From the NCBI GenBank assembly GCA_028023455.1, contig JAQFVV010012405.1, forward strand, positions 6,033,334 through 6,097,333: a DNA stretch of 64,000 nucleotides. Reading direction: 5' to 3'. This document shows positions 10,180 through 22,879 of the stretch, one piece after another; positions within the stretch are counted from its first letter, which is position 1; each line of letters starts with the position of its first letter. The DNA is from Epiperipatus broadwayi. Its lineage: Eukaryota > Onychophora > Udeonychophora > Euonychophora > Peripatidae. The translations under genes were made by a program, and so were the position numbers. The notes under the pieces are model-generated. The model did no database searches. It was not told the origin of the DNA and saw nothing but the letters and a program-made list of their open reading frames with translations.

Positions 10180-11050
10180 GTATGTATATATACATAAATT
10201 CATTGAAAACAGTCAATAATAATCAATAATCTCAATCTGTTGCCAAGGCAACATCCTTTTATCAATAAAGATAGAAATCCACCTTCATTTATAGTCTAAT
10301 ATACTTATATAGACATTACAGATTGCAACTTTACCACAGAGGGTAAAATTATTGAAGCAAAGAAGTTTAAATAAACCTCATTAAACAGGTAAATATAACC
10401 TGTTCTGAATGCAGACTAATAAATAGTCAATTATAACATTTAAACTGCATTCCAACAATGTATTACTTAAATAATAAAGCTAATAAGGCTCAAGACTAGA
10501 TATATAAATTCAATGAAAACAGTTAATACTTAGACAATATCAACAACAATCTCAGTCTGTTGTCAAGGCAATATCATTTTATAAGTAAAAGTGGAAATCC
10601 ATCTTTATTTATGATTTAATATGTTGGTATATACACTAAAGATTGCAACCTGACCACAGAGAATGAAATTATTAATACAAAAAAATTTAAATAAACCTCA
10701 TTAAGCAGGTAAATATAACCTGCTCTGAATGTAGACTAATAAATGGTCAATTATAATTTTCTAACTGCAATCCAACAATATATTACTTAAATAATAAAGT
10801 TAATAATACTCAAGGCTAGATAAGTTTATAATAGGAAATTCATTAAAAGCAGTCAACACTTAAACAATATCAATAACAATCAACAATTACAATCTGCTAA
10901 CAAGGCAACCAACCTCCTTATACCAATAAATGTGGAAATCCGCCTTTATTTATGGACTAATGTGTTTATATAGACACTAAAAATTGCAACTTGACCACAG
11001 TGTGAAATTATTATTACAAAAAAGTTTAAATAAACTTCATTAAAAATTAT
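10180..11050 (+). repeat. Tandem array of about 2.7 units of 310-330 bp (family T)
   Basis: Units begin near 10193, 10503 and 10835 with AAATTCATTGAAAACAGTCA-like sequence. They contain CAATCTCAGTCTGTTG, AAGGCAACATCCTTTTAT, a GATTGCAACTTGACCACAGA-like block and AACAGGTAAATATAACCTG. The last unit is incomplete. A single diverged unit is found at 58131-58430, and the first half of the unit forms the palindromic insertion at 38499-38626. The family is therefore both dispersed and tandem, which suggests a short mobile element that was amplified in tandem here. The unit has no coding capacity. Confidence 0.8.
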
Positions 11051-11797
11051 ATATATATATAATTAGAAGTTATTGGACTTTCCACTGAACTAAGTAATTG
11101 TCAATCACCTATAAAAAGGTAGTAAAATATCAATCTATCATTTGGCTCTATTGGTATTTAAGCTTAGTTGAATCACATTTTCATAGCTCAGTGGAAAGCT
11201 CAGTTACTTTCATACTAATTACATATAATTTAGATATATATGTGCATATAAGTCTGCAAGAAGATGTGAAAGATATTTATAGATTATCTATGAAGAGCTG
11301 CAGCAGCTCTTTTTAGAGGAGCATAGAATGGATGACATTACTTTATAAAATTGCTAATCGATTTGAAGATTTTTAATGGTTTTTCATCCTCATTCTATTT
11401 TCTATTTAAGAATATCTGCATTAAATACTCATTCACTAAAAAATATTAGATGGCTATCATATTGAACATATTTTGCCATCATGAATTTAAACCAGTTTGA
11501 CAGTGAATAAAAATGCTGAATTCAAGTCTTCAAAGGTTGGTAATGAACATATTAGTACCACTTGCACAAATTTATTTGTGCAAAGCAGGATTCTTAGTAA
11601 TAATGGTTATGAAAATAAAGTTTAGAAACCCTGTAGTTATAGATTAGGTCCAACCTTTTATCCTGCCTTAATATATCTGCAAACATTAAATTAATTGTTA
11701 AACAGGGGTAAGAACAATGATCTCATTAAATATGTGTGTTCATGACATACTGAACAATACATATTTGTAAGTATAAAATAATCAAATGTTTTTATTG
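11051..11797. other. AT-rich stretch without a gene
   Basis: No gene or repeat was recognised. The open frame at 11098-11316 (72 codons) shows nothing familiar. Confidence 0.35.
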
Positions 11798-11915
11798 CTC
11801 AGGAGGTCTTAAGAAATTTGAATACAGAGTGTGACAAAGTTGGGTGTGATCTGTAGATCTTAATGTATAGAGTCGGCTTCTCTGCCATTGTACCAAATTA
11901 TCCAGAAGATTTACA
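11798..11915 (-). repeat. SINE-like family III copy
   Basis: On the minus strand: AATTTGGTACAATGGCAGAG (A-box-like), a longer spacer, TGTATTCAAATTTC (B-box-like), then GACCTCCTGAGCAATA, the terminal block shared with the copies at 6350, 7335 and 40050. The A-to-B distance is longer than in a normal tRNA, so it is a decayed derivative at best. Confidence 0.35.
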
Positions 11916-12634
11916 AATACACTTCATGCTATACTTATATAATATGTAGTATGCAAGTATACTATCATTTACAATCTATAGTTTGGTAATATTAGCATTA
12001 TATTGATGTTTCAAGCAAATCGCACTTGTGATTACCTGATAATAAAGATCAATCATCACTTTAAAATACATATTGATATGGATACTTTATGAATATTAAT
12101 GGCGATTCACAGGACTAAAGCAGAAACAGAGTGATGATGGTGGTGGGGTAGCATATTTAATGTTTACTATAATTATTTAGTTATAATTCAACTTTATTTA
12201 AATTTAATATAATTTGATAATTCAAACCTTATATATACAAACACATTAAATTATTTGTGTGTTCTTGTTTGAATGTGTGTAAATGAAGGATTAAATTTTA
12301 TGAACATCGATTTAATAAATAAAAACATATTTCTTAATTTTTTTAATAAGCAAATCATAAGTTTGACTTTAAATTTTTTTTTTTTTTTTCAATAATTCTC
12401 TTATTAATTAAATAAAGTTTTTTTTTTTTAATTCCATTTCTTATAATTTTAGTTTTGATTCAAAAACTTAAAGGAATTTGTTGAGACATTTTCATTATCA
12501 AGTTTATTTTTTATTACAGATGTTTGTTATTGTTTTTCAAAATAAGATTAAATAAGTGATTATGATTAATAATGATTTAGAACCTGGAAGTAAAAATAAC
12601 TAAAAGTTGTTTTAAATACACTGTACAATGTAAT
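11916..12634. other. AT-rich stretch without a gene
   Basis: Poly-T runs at 12368-12389 and 12419-12430. Nothing else was recognised. Confidence 0.4.
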
Positions 12635-12758
12635 ATATAAGGGATTTGAACTCAGACTTTCACACGATCCTCAACTCTCCAAGTAGGTGGGTCAGTAATA
12701 TGAGATGGCTTGGAGATTTGAGGGTCGTGTGAAAGTCTGAGATTGAATCCCTTATATA
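12635..12758. mobile_element. Short palindromic element (family F type)
   Basis: The terminal inverted repeats TATATAAGGGATT and AATCCCTTATATA enclose a hairpin in which CTCAGACTTTCACACGACCCTC pairs across the centre with few mismatches. It shares its ends with the family F core (CAGACTTTCA). The 15-bp words AAAAGTTGTTTTAAA (12602-12616) and AAAAGTTGTTTTGAA (12758-12772) lie near the two ends and could be a target duplication, but the left one is 18 bp from the palindrome. Confidence 0.65.
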
Positions 12759-14744
12759 AAAGTTGTTTTGAATTTTTACATAAGGTTTTAATTAATTATT
12801 GAATCAATGTTAAAAATTGTGAAGGAATATATAAGTCTATTGTTGTGTGTGTTAATTAATAGGCTGGTTTGCATAATTATTTACTATAAAAAATCTTTTG
12901 TTTAGTTAGTATGTGACAAATTAATGACTATTTGCAAGTTGATTATATAAAGTTATTTTTTTATAGATTTCTGTACAAGTTAGTTAGTTATTGTAAGAAT
13001 ACTAACTCAGCATTTGATTTCAAGGCACTGTGAGCAGCCAAGTTGTGGACAGCCAAATGGTAATTGACACATTTGGTGATTAAAACAGAAATCATAGAGG
13101 AATAATTTAAATTTTTTGGATCTCTCTCTTTTTGATTGCTCTGCCAGTATTCTGTATATCCCTTTATATACTTGATAAATACTCTATTTCTTGTTGTAGA
13201 CATATGTACAATATAATCTGCCTCAATTGTTGAACATAAGAAGACTATTTTAAGTTTGACTGAATTACAATTTAGTATTTTTCAATAATAAGATAATAAT
13301 TTACTAAGGCTGTAACCTTAGAAATAAGCGTCTGAAAAATACGAAGGTAGGGACCTCTATAGGTCTTAAAACACAAGCTTACGCTATGAAGAAAAGAGAG
13401 AAATATTTATCAAAGTTTCTGGGAATTTTAAAAACATTTCAAAATGGAGATTAACTTTTTTGTTATCACCACATTAGCAACCATGATTGTTTTCTTGTGA
13501 GATGTTGTTGTTGTTCAGCTACTGTAGATCATCCTTCTATAGCTATTTTAACTGATACTGTAGGTTTTTTTAAACACTAAAACTATGACCTATCAATTAA
13601 TGCTTTATTAATTATAAAACAATCTGAAGAAATCAATATCTTCTAAAGTAATTGGCATACATATAAAATTCTTTACTCTATTGTTCATGAAAAAAGTACA
13701 ACCTCTAAGGCATTGACATTTTTTGTATCTTGTATTCTGGTTTTGACAGCATTTACACAATAATTTTGAGAATTTTTTGGAATAAAAAAATATGATGGTC
13801 TGCTAGTTTATTAAATATTTCTAATTTTAATAATTGTTTAATAATTACTTTAAATAAAAACAATACATATATGCATTTTGATTTTATTCATGTATGTTTT
13901 ATTTTTAAAAATAAAAGTTAATAAATTTGATCATAATGTTAATAAAGAAATCTACAGTGTTGAGAAGACAAGATCTTATAATATGGCTTTAACATTACCT
14001 GTTGAAATCATTTATAGATATTCTACAAATCATAAACCAATTTTAAGATTTTATGGCAAAATTTTAGAGATCAGACATTATTATTTATTTATTGATACTT
14101 TAAATATAAAATTTAAAAAAAAAATTTTTTTTTGTTAATTTTTTAAAGACTTGTTCATTTTTTGATCATTGAATGATATTTTACATCTTTTGTTCTTATT
14201 ACAGCTCTTTTTTTAAAAAATATTTTCAAAGTTTAAGTATTATTATTTAGAATATTTTTCATTTGTATAAAAGGAAATTATGTCTGATTTATTGAGTTTT
14301 CATGCAAAATAAAGATTTTATATAGAAACAAAAGATTGAGTTGACAAAACTGTCACCAGGGGAATTTGAAGCAAGAAAGTCATTATAAAAATATAAATAA
14401 TTTTCATAATTCAGAGACAATTATTCACATTACTATTTTAATAGTTGCTTAGAAAATCCACCCATATTTAAAGGATACATTGTTTATGCACAGAAAAAGC
14501 TTCCATTTAGTGTAGAAACTTAAGTAATTCATTTCCTATAAACTTTTACTTTACTAGAACTTTCATAAGAAAAAAAAATCAATACAATATTTAATTGTAT
14601 ATCATTAAAGTATTTTTATCAATTTTTTTTCTCTTCAAAAGTTTTATTTTATTGTATATTAAATATTTATTTTACTACAGAATAATATTTTATATTATAT
14701 TTTACTATAAAACTAACAAACATCACATGATCACCATTTCTTGT
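12759..14744. other. AT-rich stretch without a gene
   Basis: Open frames at 12988-13203 (minus), 13878-14138 and 14595-14834 (plus) translate to I/F/Y/K-rich sequence with no motif. No RNA gene or repeat was recognised. Confidence 0.35.
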
Positions 14745-15132
14745 GATGTTTTGTTGATTTTATACCATTTCTGCCTATGGGATGATGGTGATTGCGGTTT
14801 CTTTTTGATAAATCAGAAACACCAAAATGCATAGGTGCTAAAATGGGTTCAGATCTGTATGACTATACAAGCAAATAAGCTTGGATTGAAAATGTTAATG
14901 TGTTTTCATCTTGAGCTCCTAGCTTTATAATTAACTAAATAGGTAAAAGATGGCGGCTGGAGGATTGCATTAGATCCTTAGATCTAGATGCAGTGGTTTC
15001 AGATCCAAAGCTTCTCACTGATGAAACCACAAGCTGAGTAGATATTAAATAGGCATTTTCAACCACAAACCTTCCTGTATCCATTGATAACTAAAGCTTG
15101 CATTGGCTGGCACTACTTTTTGGAGAGTTTGA
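14745..15132 (+). mobile_element. Half copy of the GAGAGTTT foldback family (family G)
   Basis: The stretch matches the right half of the complete copy at 34430-34959: ACACCAAAATGCATAGGTGC, GGTTCAGATCTGTATGACTA, CTTCTCACTGATGAAACCAC, and the right end TTTTTGGAGAGTTTGATATTG. The left half is missing. Confidence 0.65.
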
Positions 15133-16479
15133 TATTGCTAATATATTTGTATATATTGTTAAAGAATTAAAACATATTTCAAATATAAAAAGATCTAATT
15201 GGAGAGAGATAAAAAAGTAATTTGAATATTGTTAGTATTAGCTTATGTAATAATTAATATTGGCTTAGATCAATCATGAATAAAGTATTTGAAATATGCC
15301 ATTAGTTCTCAAATATAAAGTTTCAATATCATATTTGTTTGAAAAGATGTTAAATAATATATTAGATTTGTAGGTTTTAAAATATAATTTTATAAAAATG
15401 CATTATGGGTTTTTTTTAAAAAAAGCATGGTGAAAAGAGAAATATGAACATGTTTAAAATTAATTTTAAGAAATTTGTCAGGTGAAATAGTTTCACCTCT
15501 CAAATAATAAATAATGTATTTAATAAATGATAGAATAAAATATTAATACTCTATTACTTCCAATTTAAGCTTTTTATTTAAATTTTGAAGATGTAACATT
15601 AGGGTGTGACAAATTCAAAGTGAATATTTTAATATCTTATTTCTGCCGATCTCCCATTCCCAAGGATCGCGTCTTTGTTTTATGTTCTACTTATGCACGT
15701 AGTATTTTATAGCAGTTTATGTGGGAATTCTCCATTTGCATTTTTCTTATAGTTCCTATTTAAGTAATTAAAAATGTTTATTATATTTCAATACCTATTA
15801 TAAAAACATTTTCATATTTTTTTCCAATTTTCTAATTGTAAAATCCTACTGCAGCTTAAAAGTTCAAGGACATTATAAATTTGAAGCAAAACGGTATTAT
15901 AAATAAGTTAAAAGTAAATCTTTAAATTAAATAGTCTTTTTAATTATTGAAATAAAAGGTACATATACATGTGCATGTTACTGAAAGAGTTGATTCATTA
16001 ATTGAATAGCTAAGAGATAAATGTTATGAACAATTAATTTTTGAAAGTTGATTATTCATTGCACTTTAATGCAGAGTTATTAAAAAAAAGTAAAAAACTA
16101 CAAAGTAAAGAGAATTTAATTTTAATTAATGTCTAGGAATAAAAAATAATTTGTGCTTTATAGTTATTAGGGTATATCTTTTCAGCATAGTGATTTAAAA
16201 TGTAAACACAGAGTTGATGTCATAGGAAAATATTGATTATAATTTAGCCAGTTACATTTAAAGTCTTTGCATTTAGTGTCAGTCATACGAGTTTATATGA
16301 ATTATGAGCATAATTTACTGCAGAATTATTTGCAACCTTTCCTGAACAGTGGACAGTTACTGTGTTCTATATCATGCATTTTTGAGATAGTGAATTAGTA
16401 AGTCTTGTAGTATTTGGAGGGTGATTTATTAATATTTACCCACATGATGTTAGCATAGCCCTATCATAGCATGGGTTTT
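15133..16479. other. AT-rich stretch without a gene
   Basis: No gene, RNA or repeat was recognised. Confidence 0.35.
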
Positions 16480-18860
16480 GATGCTAGAATAAATGAGTGA
16501 AAGATGAAAATACGATAGATAAATTTGATTATGATGATTGAAATGAGAGAAAACACAAACTTATAGAGTTTGCAGAAAAAGAGAAACTGTATATTATGAA
16601 GTCTTTTTTGAGAAAAATACTAAATGAAAATGAATGTGGAAGGATCCAAATGAGGGGGTAGCAAAACTGAATTGTATTTGATTCACAGAAAATATAAATT
16701 TCAAGATTGTAAGGATTTCAATAGTTTAAAATAGAAAGTGATCTTTGATTAATATTTTAAGATATATGTTAAAGCAAATTAGAGATAAAAAGTATCAAGA
16801 AAGTCAATATTAATAGTTAATATTCTTAATCTTCAGAAACACTCCAATCAATTTAAATTAAAATTGGCAAATCATTTTAAAATATTAACAGCCATTGAAG
16901 ATGGTTCAGATTTGATTTAAATCAAAAAAAGAATGACTGATAAGAACTACAAGAAAATTAGCTGGTACACAAAAGCAGCAATTTACTAATAACTTTCGTA
17001 CTGAGGCAAAATAATATATAATGAAAATAAGGAATAGGAACATTTTTATAAATGATCAATTAAGATTACTAATTGAATGTCTATAATTTTATAAAATGAT
17101 AAAAATATGTTAATGATATAAGAAGATATAATTGTAAATTGATAAGAAAAACTAAACAAGAATAAGAGTTTCAAAGTATAAAACAACAACTGCAATGAGA
17201 ATAAAATTTGGATCTATTACAACAAATAGAGACGACATTATGAAATGTATGGAAGAGTTCTATAAAGAATTATATAGAAATAAAAACAAGAAAACAAAGT
17301 ACCTCCTACCATTATTACATTTTTGAATTGCTCAACATTTTAAATGAAGAAGTGGAAAAAGCTACAAAAAATGATGAAGTTATAATTGGTATCTTACAAA
17401 AAGCAGATGAAGATATAGAAAAATTGTTGACAAATTTACATAGTAAATGTCTAAGTGATGAAGATGCATTAGATGAATGCAAGAATGCAGAATATTGATA
17501 TTTAAGAAAGATAACAAAAAGATATTATAAAATGCAGATACAGATCAGTCAATTCTATATAAAATGTTATTAAGGTAATAAATGAATTGCATTAACCTGT
17601 ATGATTATTATTCTTTCACAGAGAATGAGGTGGGCCTTGTAACATTATGTTGATGTGTTTTTGCATAACAACAATGCTATCAAGTGGTTGACATGATATA
17701 TTAGAACAGTACCAAAATATTTACCTAAGATAATTACTTTCAACTCTATACAAGCTGGATTTAAAATTAATTTTAGCACAGTGGATCCCATCCAAATATT
17801 GAGAGAAGTTATAAATAGAACCAATGAATCTGAGTTGCCATTGTGTATTGGATTTATAGATTATGAAAAGGCATTGGATTCAATAAGAATTTCTGTAGAG
17901 ATTAAAGTATTACCTCATCAAGATATAGAATTAGGATATTGGTATATTCTGAAGGATATTTATCAAGATGCAATAGTTATGATTAGATTACATGGTGATA
18001 ATAAAATTAACTTTGCAAAAAGTATATGACAGGGTGATTCTATATTTCATAAACAATTTCCAGCTGTTTTTCCTAAGTATTAAAATGGGAAGCTAAGGGA
18101 ATAAAAATAAATGGAGATTATTTTAAGTCATCTGGATTTTTCAGATGATATAGTTGTTTTTACAAATAATGCTTCAGAGCTTCAGGAAATGTTGTAAAAG
18201 TTATTAGATGAAAGTAAAACAGTAGAACTAAAGATAAGTGGTAAAATAACTAATGTAATACAGTGAAGAAAAAATTAATGATAATTATGAAATAGAAGTA
18301 GTTAACAATTACAAATACCTTGTTCAGATTATTATCACATACAGAAACATAATGGATTTAATCATAATATTACACTTGGACTGGGTGTTTTTGGTAGTAA
18401 TAATTTAATATTAAAAAAGAATTTGCCTATGTGTTTGGAAAGGAAGATTTTTAATACATAAGTTATGGATCTGAGACTTAGATACTTAACAAAATAGTAG
18501 TATAGAGACTTCAGACTACCCAATAAAGTACAGAGAGATGTATGCTAGGAATAACAAAAAGAGATTAAAATAAAATACATGGGTGAAAAAACAAGCAGTA
18601 TCATTGACACCATTGAAAGAATTAAGAGGTTAAAATAGAGCTGGATTGTATATATTGATGAACAGTTGAAGCTTGAAATTGAATCCCAAGAGATTCTAAA
18701 AGGACATCGAAACAGACCACATGCCAGATGGATGGATGAAATAAGAAAGTTGTATGGTTATTGTGGAGAAGAGACGCTAGAGATCAGAGTAACTAGATTA
18801 AACTTGGAAAAGCTTTCATCCTGCTATGGATCAATAATGACTGAAATTGTGATGATAAAT
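16480..18860 (+). mobile_element. RTE-like non-LTR retrotransposon relic with endonuclease and reverse transcriptase remnants
   Basis: Broken frames on the plus strand give, in order: an endonuclease remnant (EKEKLYIMKSF near 16575-16610), the linker TTNRDDIMKCMEEFYKELY (about 17220-17275), AGFKINFSTVDPIQILREV (about 17755-17810), GFIDYEKALDSI, the palm motif LDFSDDIVVF (about 18132-18160, the catalytic aspartate pair kept as SDD), KISGKITNVI, YKYLVQII, and the C-terminal RPHARWMDEIRK (about 18714-18750). Frameshifts and stops occur throughout. The order of domains and the YEKAFDS and RWMDEIRK blocks match RTE-type elements common in invertebrates. It is nearly full length but dead. The sequence around 17580-17740 does not match the family and may be an insertion. 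Confidence 0.8.
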
Positions 18861-19214
18861 GTAGTTATTTTTAAAAATAATTTAATGTATTTAATTCTGA
18901 TTTATTGACAAATAAGCGTGTGTACATATTGCAAGTACGTGTTAAACATATATACATCTGTGTTATATATGTATGTGTTAAAAAAAATGCATATTGCATG
19001 TAGTTTGTTACTGTACATAAATTTTATCTAAGACACCGCTTCGAACCAAATGTCATAGATGCGGGTTTGTTGTTTTTCGTTATTTAAAATAATTCCAAGT
19101 TATAATACTAAGTTCCCCTAGTTGTGTTTTTTTAATGATTGATTTAATTTTTTAGAAAAGAAGTTGAGTTACTTAGAGAAATAAAAAATTAAAAAGAGTA
19201 ATCAACTACTGATA
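18861..19214. other. AT-rich stretch without a gene
   Basis: The first part may be the 3' tail of the RTE relic. Nothing else was recognised. Confidence 0.35.
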
Positions 19215-19270
19215 CACAGAGGTTAAACTCTCCATACAGTAGCGCCACTAAGTGCAAGCCAGAGTAATCA
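19215..19270 (+). repeat. Terminal fragment of foldback family G
   Basis: TTAAACTCTCCATACAGTAG and CCAGAGTAATCAATGGG match the left end of the complete copies at 20709 and 34430. Only about 55 bp remain. Confidence 0.6.
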
Positions 19271-19595
19271 ATGGGTCACGTGATGTTTAGTGGGTTAATC
19301 AACTATACTTTTGCGTAAGCACATATATTACTAAAAATTATATAATAGTAAAAAAAATGATAGTTCATTTGAAAAAAATAAGAATTATATTAAGTGATGA
19401 TGAAAAGCAACGTCACCCAAATGCAAATCCAAAAGTCTGGTTGATTTACGAGTTTTAATTCCAATTGAAGCAAATTATTAAAATATATCAAATTCTCGTA
19501 CTGGATTCGCAAACCTTTTTTAATGTTCAAGATCGTACTTATATAATATTATTAATTCTAAGGCAATAGGTAATTCGCTTATACTGAATGTTTTA

Positions 19596-19725
19596 TATGT
19601 GTAAGTAGAGGGGTTTGAACTCAGGATTTCTTTTTCGCATGGATGTGTTCATGTGAGATGGAGTGGAGGATGAATAGGCTAAAAAATTCTGAGTTCAAAT
19701 CTCTCTTTTCACATATAACATTATC
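19596..19725. mobile_element. Short palindromic element related to family F
   Basis: TATATGTG...GGGTTTGAACTCAG at the left pairs with CTGAGTTCAAATC...CACATATA at the right. Total length is about 130 bp and the centre is unpaired. The word TTTGAACTCAG is shared with the palindromes at 12635 and 40518. Confidence 0.55.
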
Positions 19726-20708
19726 AAATATTGGAGAATCTTAATTGCCAAAATCAAGATTTGCTGTTTGAAGTAATATTTTGGTTTGGGACAGTGATAG
19801 AAAGGCAAACTCTGGAACTCAAGGTTCATGAGTTATGGTCCAGCGTTATTATTTCCGTTAACTCGAATTTTTTATGGACTCCTGAGTAATAAATCATGCG
19901 ATTATTATTTTTAATATCAACAAATTGTCTTACATTTATAAAATATATGTATGTGCAGTATAATATAATTTTTCATTTAAACTATAATAGACTTGGCGTG
20001 TGTTTTTCCGATGAAAATTATTGGTTATTTATTTTTAATGAGAAAATAGATTGTTTCCTAGATTAAACAATGGTTGTTTTGTTTTCGGTATTACTATGAT
20101 CTTCCCTCCACGCTCTTACGGAAATATATACATATCTTTTAATTCAATAAATAAATAATTATATCAAAGTATATAAATATGAACAACATAATTGTTACCT
20201 TTGATTTGCTGTATCCAATTATAATATTATGTAAATGAAATTATTGTTGAGAAAAAAAGATGTCAATTTACATTTTAAAGATAATTTAAAATTGGTAATA
20301 CATCATTATTACATTTAGAAAATTGTCATAGAATGAAAACCCTACCTTTATTTTAGAAAGAAACAAAGAGAAACATTAATTTTGCTAGGAAATAAGAAAG
20401 ATATTTCAATTAAAGACAAAATGATTTACACAAAAAGCATGTCCTGTTCTTTTGTTTCTTTGTCGTTTGTTATTATTCCAAAATAAAAAAAGATATACAT
20501 TTTTACAACTTTATGCCTGTAATTTCTGAGATTTTGACGCATTCTTCCTGTAACTGCTGATTAATTATCAGGTGTTATTTCTATACTTATTCCTGGATTT
20601 ATTTATTTTTTTGACAAGATGGAAAGCCAGCAATTCATTTAATATTTATATATACAGACAGAATTATATACAATATATATTATTGTAAATAATGTATTCA
20701 AACAATGA
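19726..20708. other. AT-rich stretch without a gene
   Basis: No gene, RNA or repeat was recognised. A minus-strand open frame at 20664-20873 is read through the next foldback. Confidence 0.35.
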
Positions 20709-21221
20709 CAAACTCTCCATACAGTAATGCCACCCAGTGCAAGCCATAGTAATCAATGGATGCAAAAAAAGGTTTGTGCATAAAATCCCTATTTTGTGCC
20801 TATTCATCCAATATCTCCAGACTAGTTCTAACTTGTGGCTTTCATCAGTAAGGAGCCTTTGATTTGAGAGCACTGTAGCCCTTTTTTTTTTTAGTTAACT
20901 TTAAAGGTACGAGTCCAAAATGAAAACATAATAATGTTTTCAATCTAAGCTCATTCATTTATATAGTCATACAGATCTAAACCCAGTTTTAGTATCTATA
21001 CATTTTGGTGTCTTTGATTTTTTAACAACCATAGTTACCATCATCCCATTGCCAAAAATAGTATTAAACAGCTTAATATCATGTGATGAATGCCACAAAC
21101 TGAAAACTAGTTTGGGGATATTGGATGCACAGGCAGTAGATAGGGATTTTATGCACTAACCTTCTTGCACCCATTAATTACTTTGGCTTGCACTAGGTGA
21201 CACTACTATATAGAGAGTTTG
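20709..21221. mobile_element. Complete foldback element of family G, 513 bp
   Basis: The left end CAAACTCTCCATACAGTAAT pairs with the right end CTATATAGAGAGTTTG. Arms of about 170 bp contain AGTAATCAATGGATGCA, TGTGCATAAAATCCCTAT and CCAATATCTCCAGACTAG on the left and their complements on the right. The centre holds unpaired AT-rich sequence plus ATGACTATA- and TTGGTGTCTTTG-type words found in all copies. No coding frame. The family has four further copies or fragments in this window. Confidence 0.8.
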
Positions 21222-21509
21222 TTATTGCACTTAGGAAAACAAGGAAGTGAAGTTTTAGGGAGTCTGATGTTTAAAGAATATAATGTGGGAAACTTTTAAA
21301 GAGGGGTGGGCTTTTAAATTGTAGTATTATCAAAAAGAAGAATGGATGGGATGTAAGAAATAAGCAAAATATAGTTGATTTAGATATTAAGTGTAGATAT
21401 GGAGAGGGAATGGATCTGTAAAATTAATGATAAGAAAGTTTTTTATAAGCATAATGGAGAAGAAAGAATCAAAAAGAAATTTATAAAAGAGTAGTTAGGG
21501 AGGAAGAAA

Positions 21510-22200
21510 TTATTAAAATTGGGTATTTGAATATGCAAAATGGTAGGAGACCAGAAAAGTGGCTGGAATTAAACAAAGCAATTGAAAATGAAGAGCTTGA
21601 GATATTAACAGTAGTGGAAACACATCTAAGAAAAGAAGAACCTATTTTGGAAGATTTGGTATAACATGGTATAAATAGAAAAGAAAAAGTATAGGTGTTA
21701 TATCGAAAAAATATTTAAATATTATTAATGTCAACATTTGTGGTTTGAAATAAGGTTGGGTAGACAAGAATGAAAGGTGGCTGTAGTGTATATAGCCACT
21801 GGAAATAGTCAAACTGTAATGGAGTGGAACAGTAGTATATATGAATGCCTCATTAAGGATATACAGAGGTTTAAAGAAAAGGGAAAGAGAGTAATTGTTA
21901 TAGGGGATATGAATGGACATATTGAAGAAATTGATGATGTAGATAATAAGAATGGTCAGTTTTTGAAGGAATTTTGTTAAAGAGTGAATTTGAGCATTGG
22001 GAATTTATCAAATATTTATGAGGGATAATACACATCATCTAGAAATAATATATTTCACACAATAGATTATGTATTGGTAAAAAAAGAGGGAATGAATAAA
22101 ATACAGAAAATTAAGGTGTATGATAATGAAGAGAGAGTATGTAATAGTGAACATAATTTTATTGTAATAGAAATGGTTAGTAATGTGATGGAGAATAGAA
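21510..22200 (+). pseudogene. APE-type endonuclease domain of the LINE (broken)
   Basis: The nicking endonuclease of target-primed reverse transcription. Visible motifs in order: IGYLNMQNGRRPEKWLELNK at the N-terminus, VVETHL (metal-binding glutamate, about 21613-21630), VIVIGDMNGH (about 21892-21921, the GDFNAH block), TIDYVLV (about 22059-22079) and NSEHNFIV (about 22144-22167, the terminal SDH block with serine-glutamate-histidine). Stops occur after the ETH block and after GDMNGH, so no protein can be made. Confidence 0.75.
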
Positions 22201-22879
22201 ATAAAAGTAGAAACAATAGTGAAAGATGTGGATGGAGAGTGAATGATAAGAATAAGTTGGAAGAGTATAAAATAAAAGTTGAAGGACTGGTGTGGTGAAA
22301 TAGAAAAAGTGGCAAATAGGGTTTTAGTTGAGAATATGCAGAAGAATAAAAGTAATAAAAAATGAGAGTTATTAAAAGTGTAAAAGAGAGGAAAGAAGCA
22401 CACAGAGAATATAAGTGTGCTATTATGAATAAAGAAAGTGAAAAAAATATTGATGCTAAATGGGAAAAGTACTTAGAAAAAAAGTTGGATAAAATGGATA
22501 ATTATAGAGAGAGAATGAAGTTGAATAGTAAATTGTTGGAGAATATTAATAAAAGTGGAAATGATGGGAGTAAAAAATTTTGGAATTACATTAAAAGGAG
22601 AAATATAGGGGGGAGAGAGATAGTATTAATAGATGATGAGGAAATAAAGTGTAGCTTTAGAGAAGAATTAGAGAGAATCTTAAATAGATATGTAATGGAT
22701 ATATAAAATATGTTAGATGTGAAAGATTTAGTGATAGAAAACATGAAAGCATTTAGTAATGGGAATATTAGATTTACAAAAAATGAACTGAATGAGGCAG
22801 GGAAAAGATGCTAATGAATTTAGGGCATAGAGCAAAAGTAAAGTTATTATGTTTTAATAAGATGGCACAGAAGAGAGTT

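Noticed and set aside
22035-22403. 122-codon minus-strand frame
   Set aside because: It is antisense to the endonuclease and linker of the plus-strand LINE, whose sense strand is A/G-rich, which removes antisense stops.
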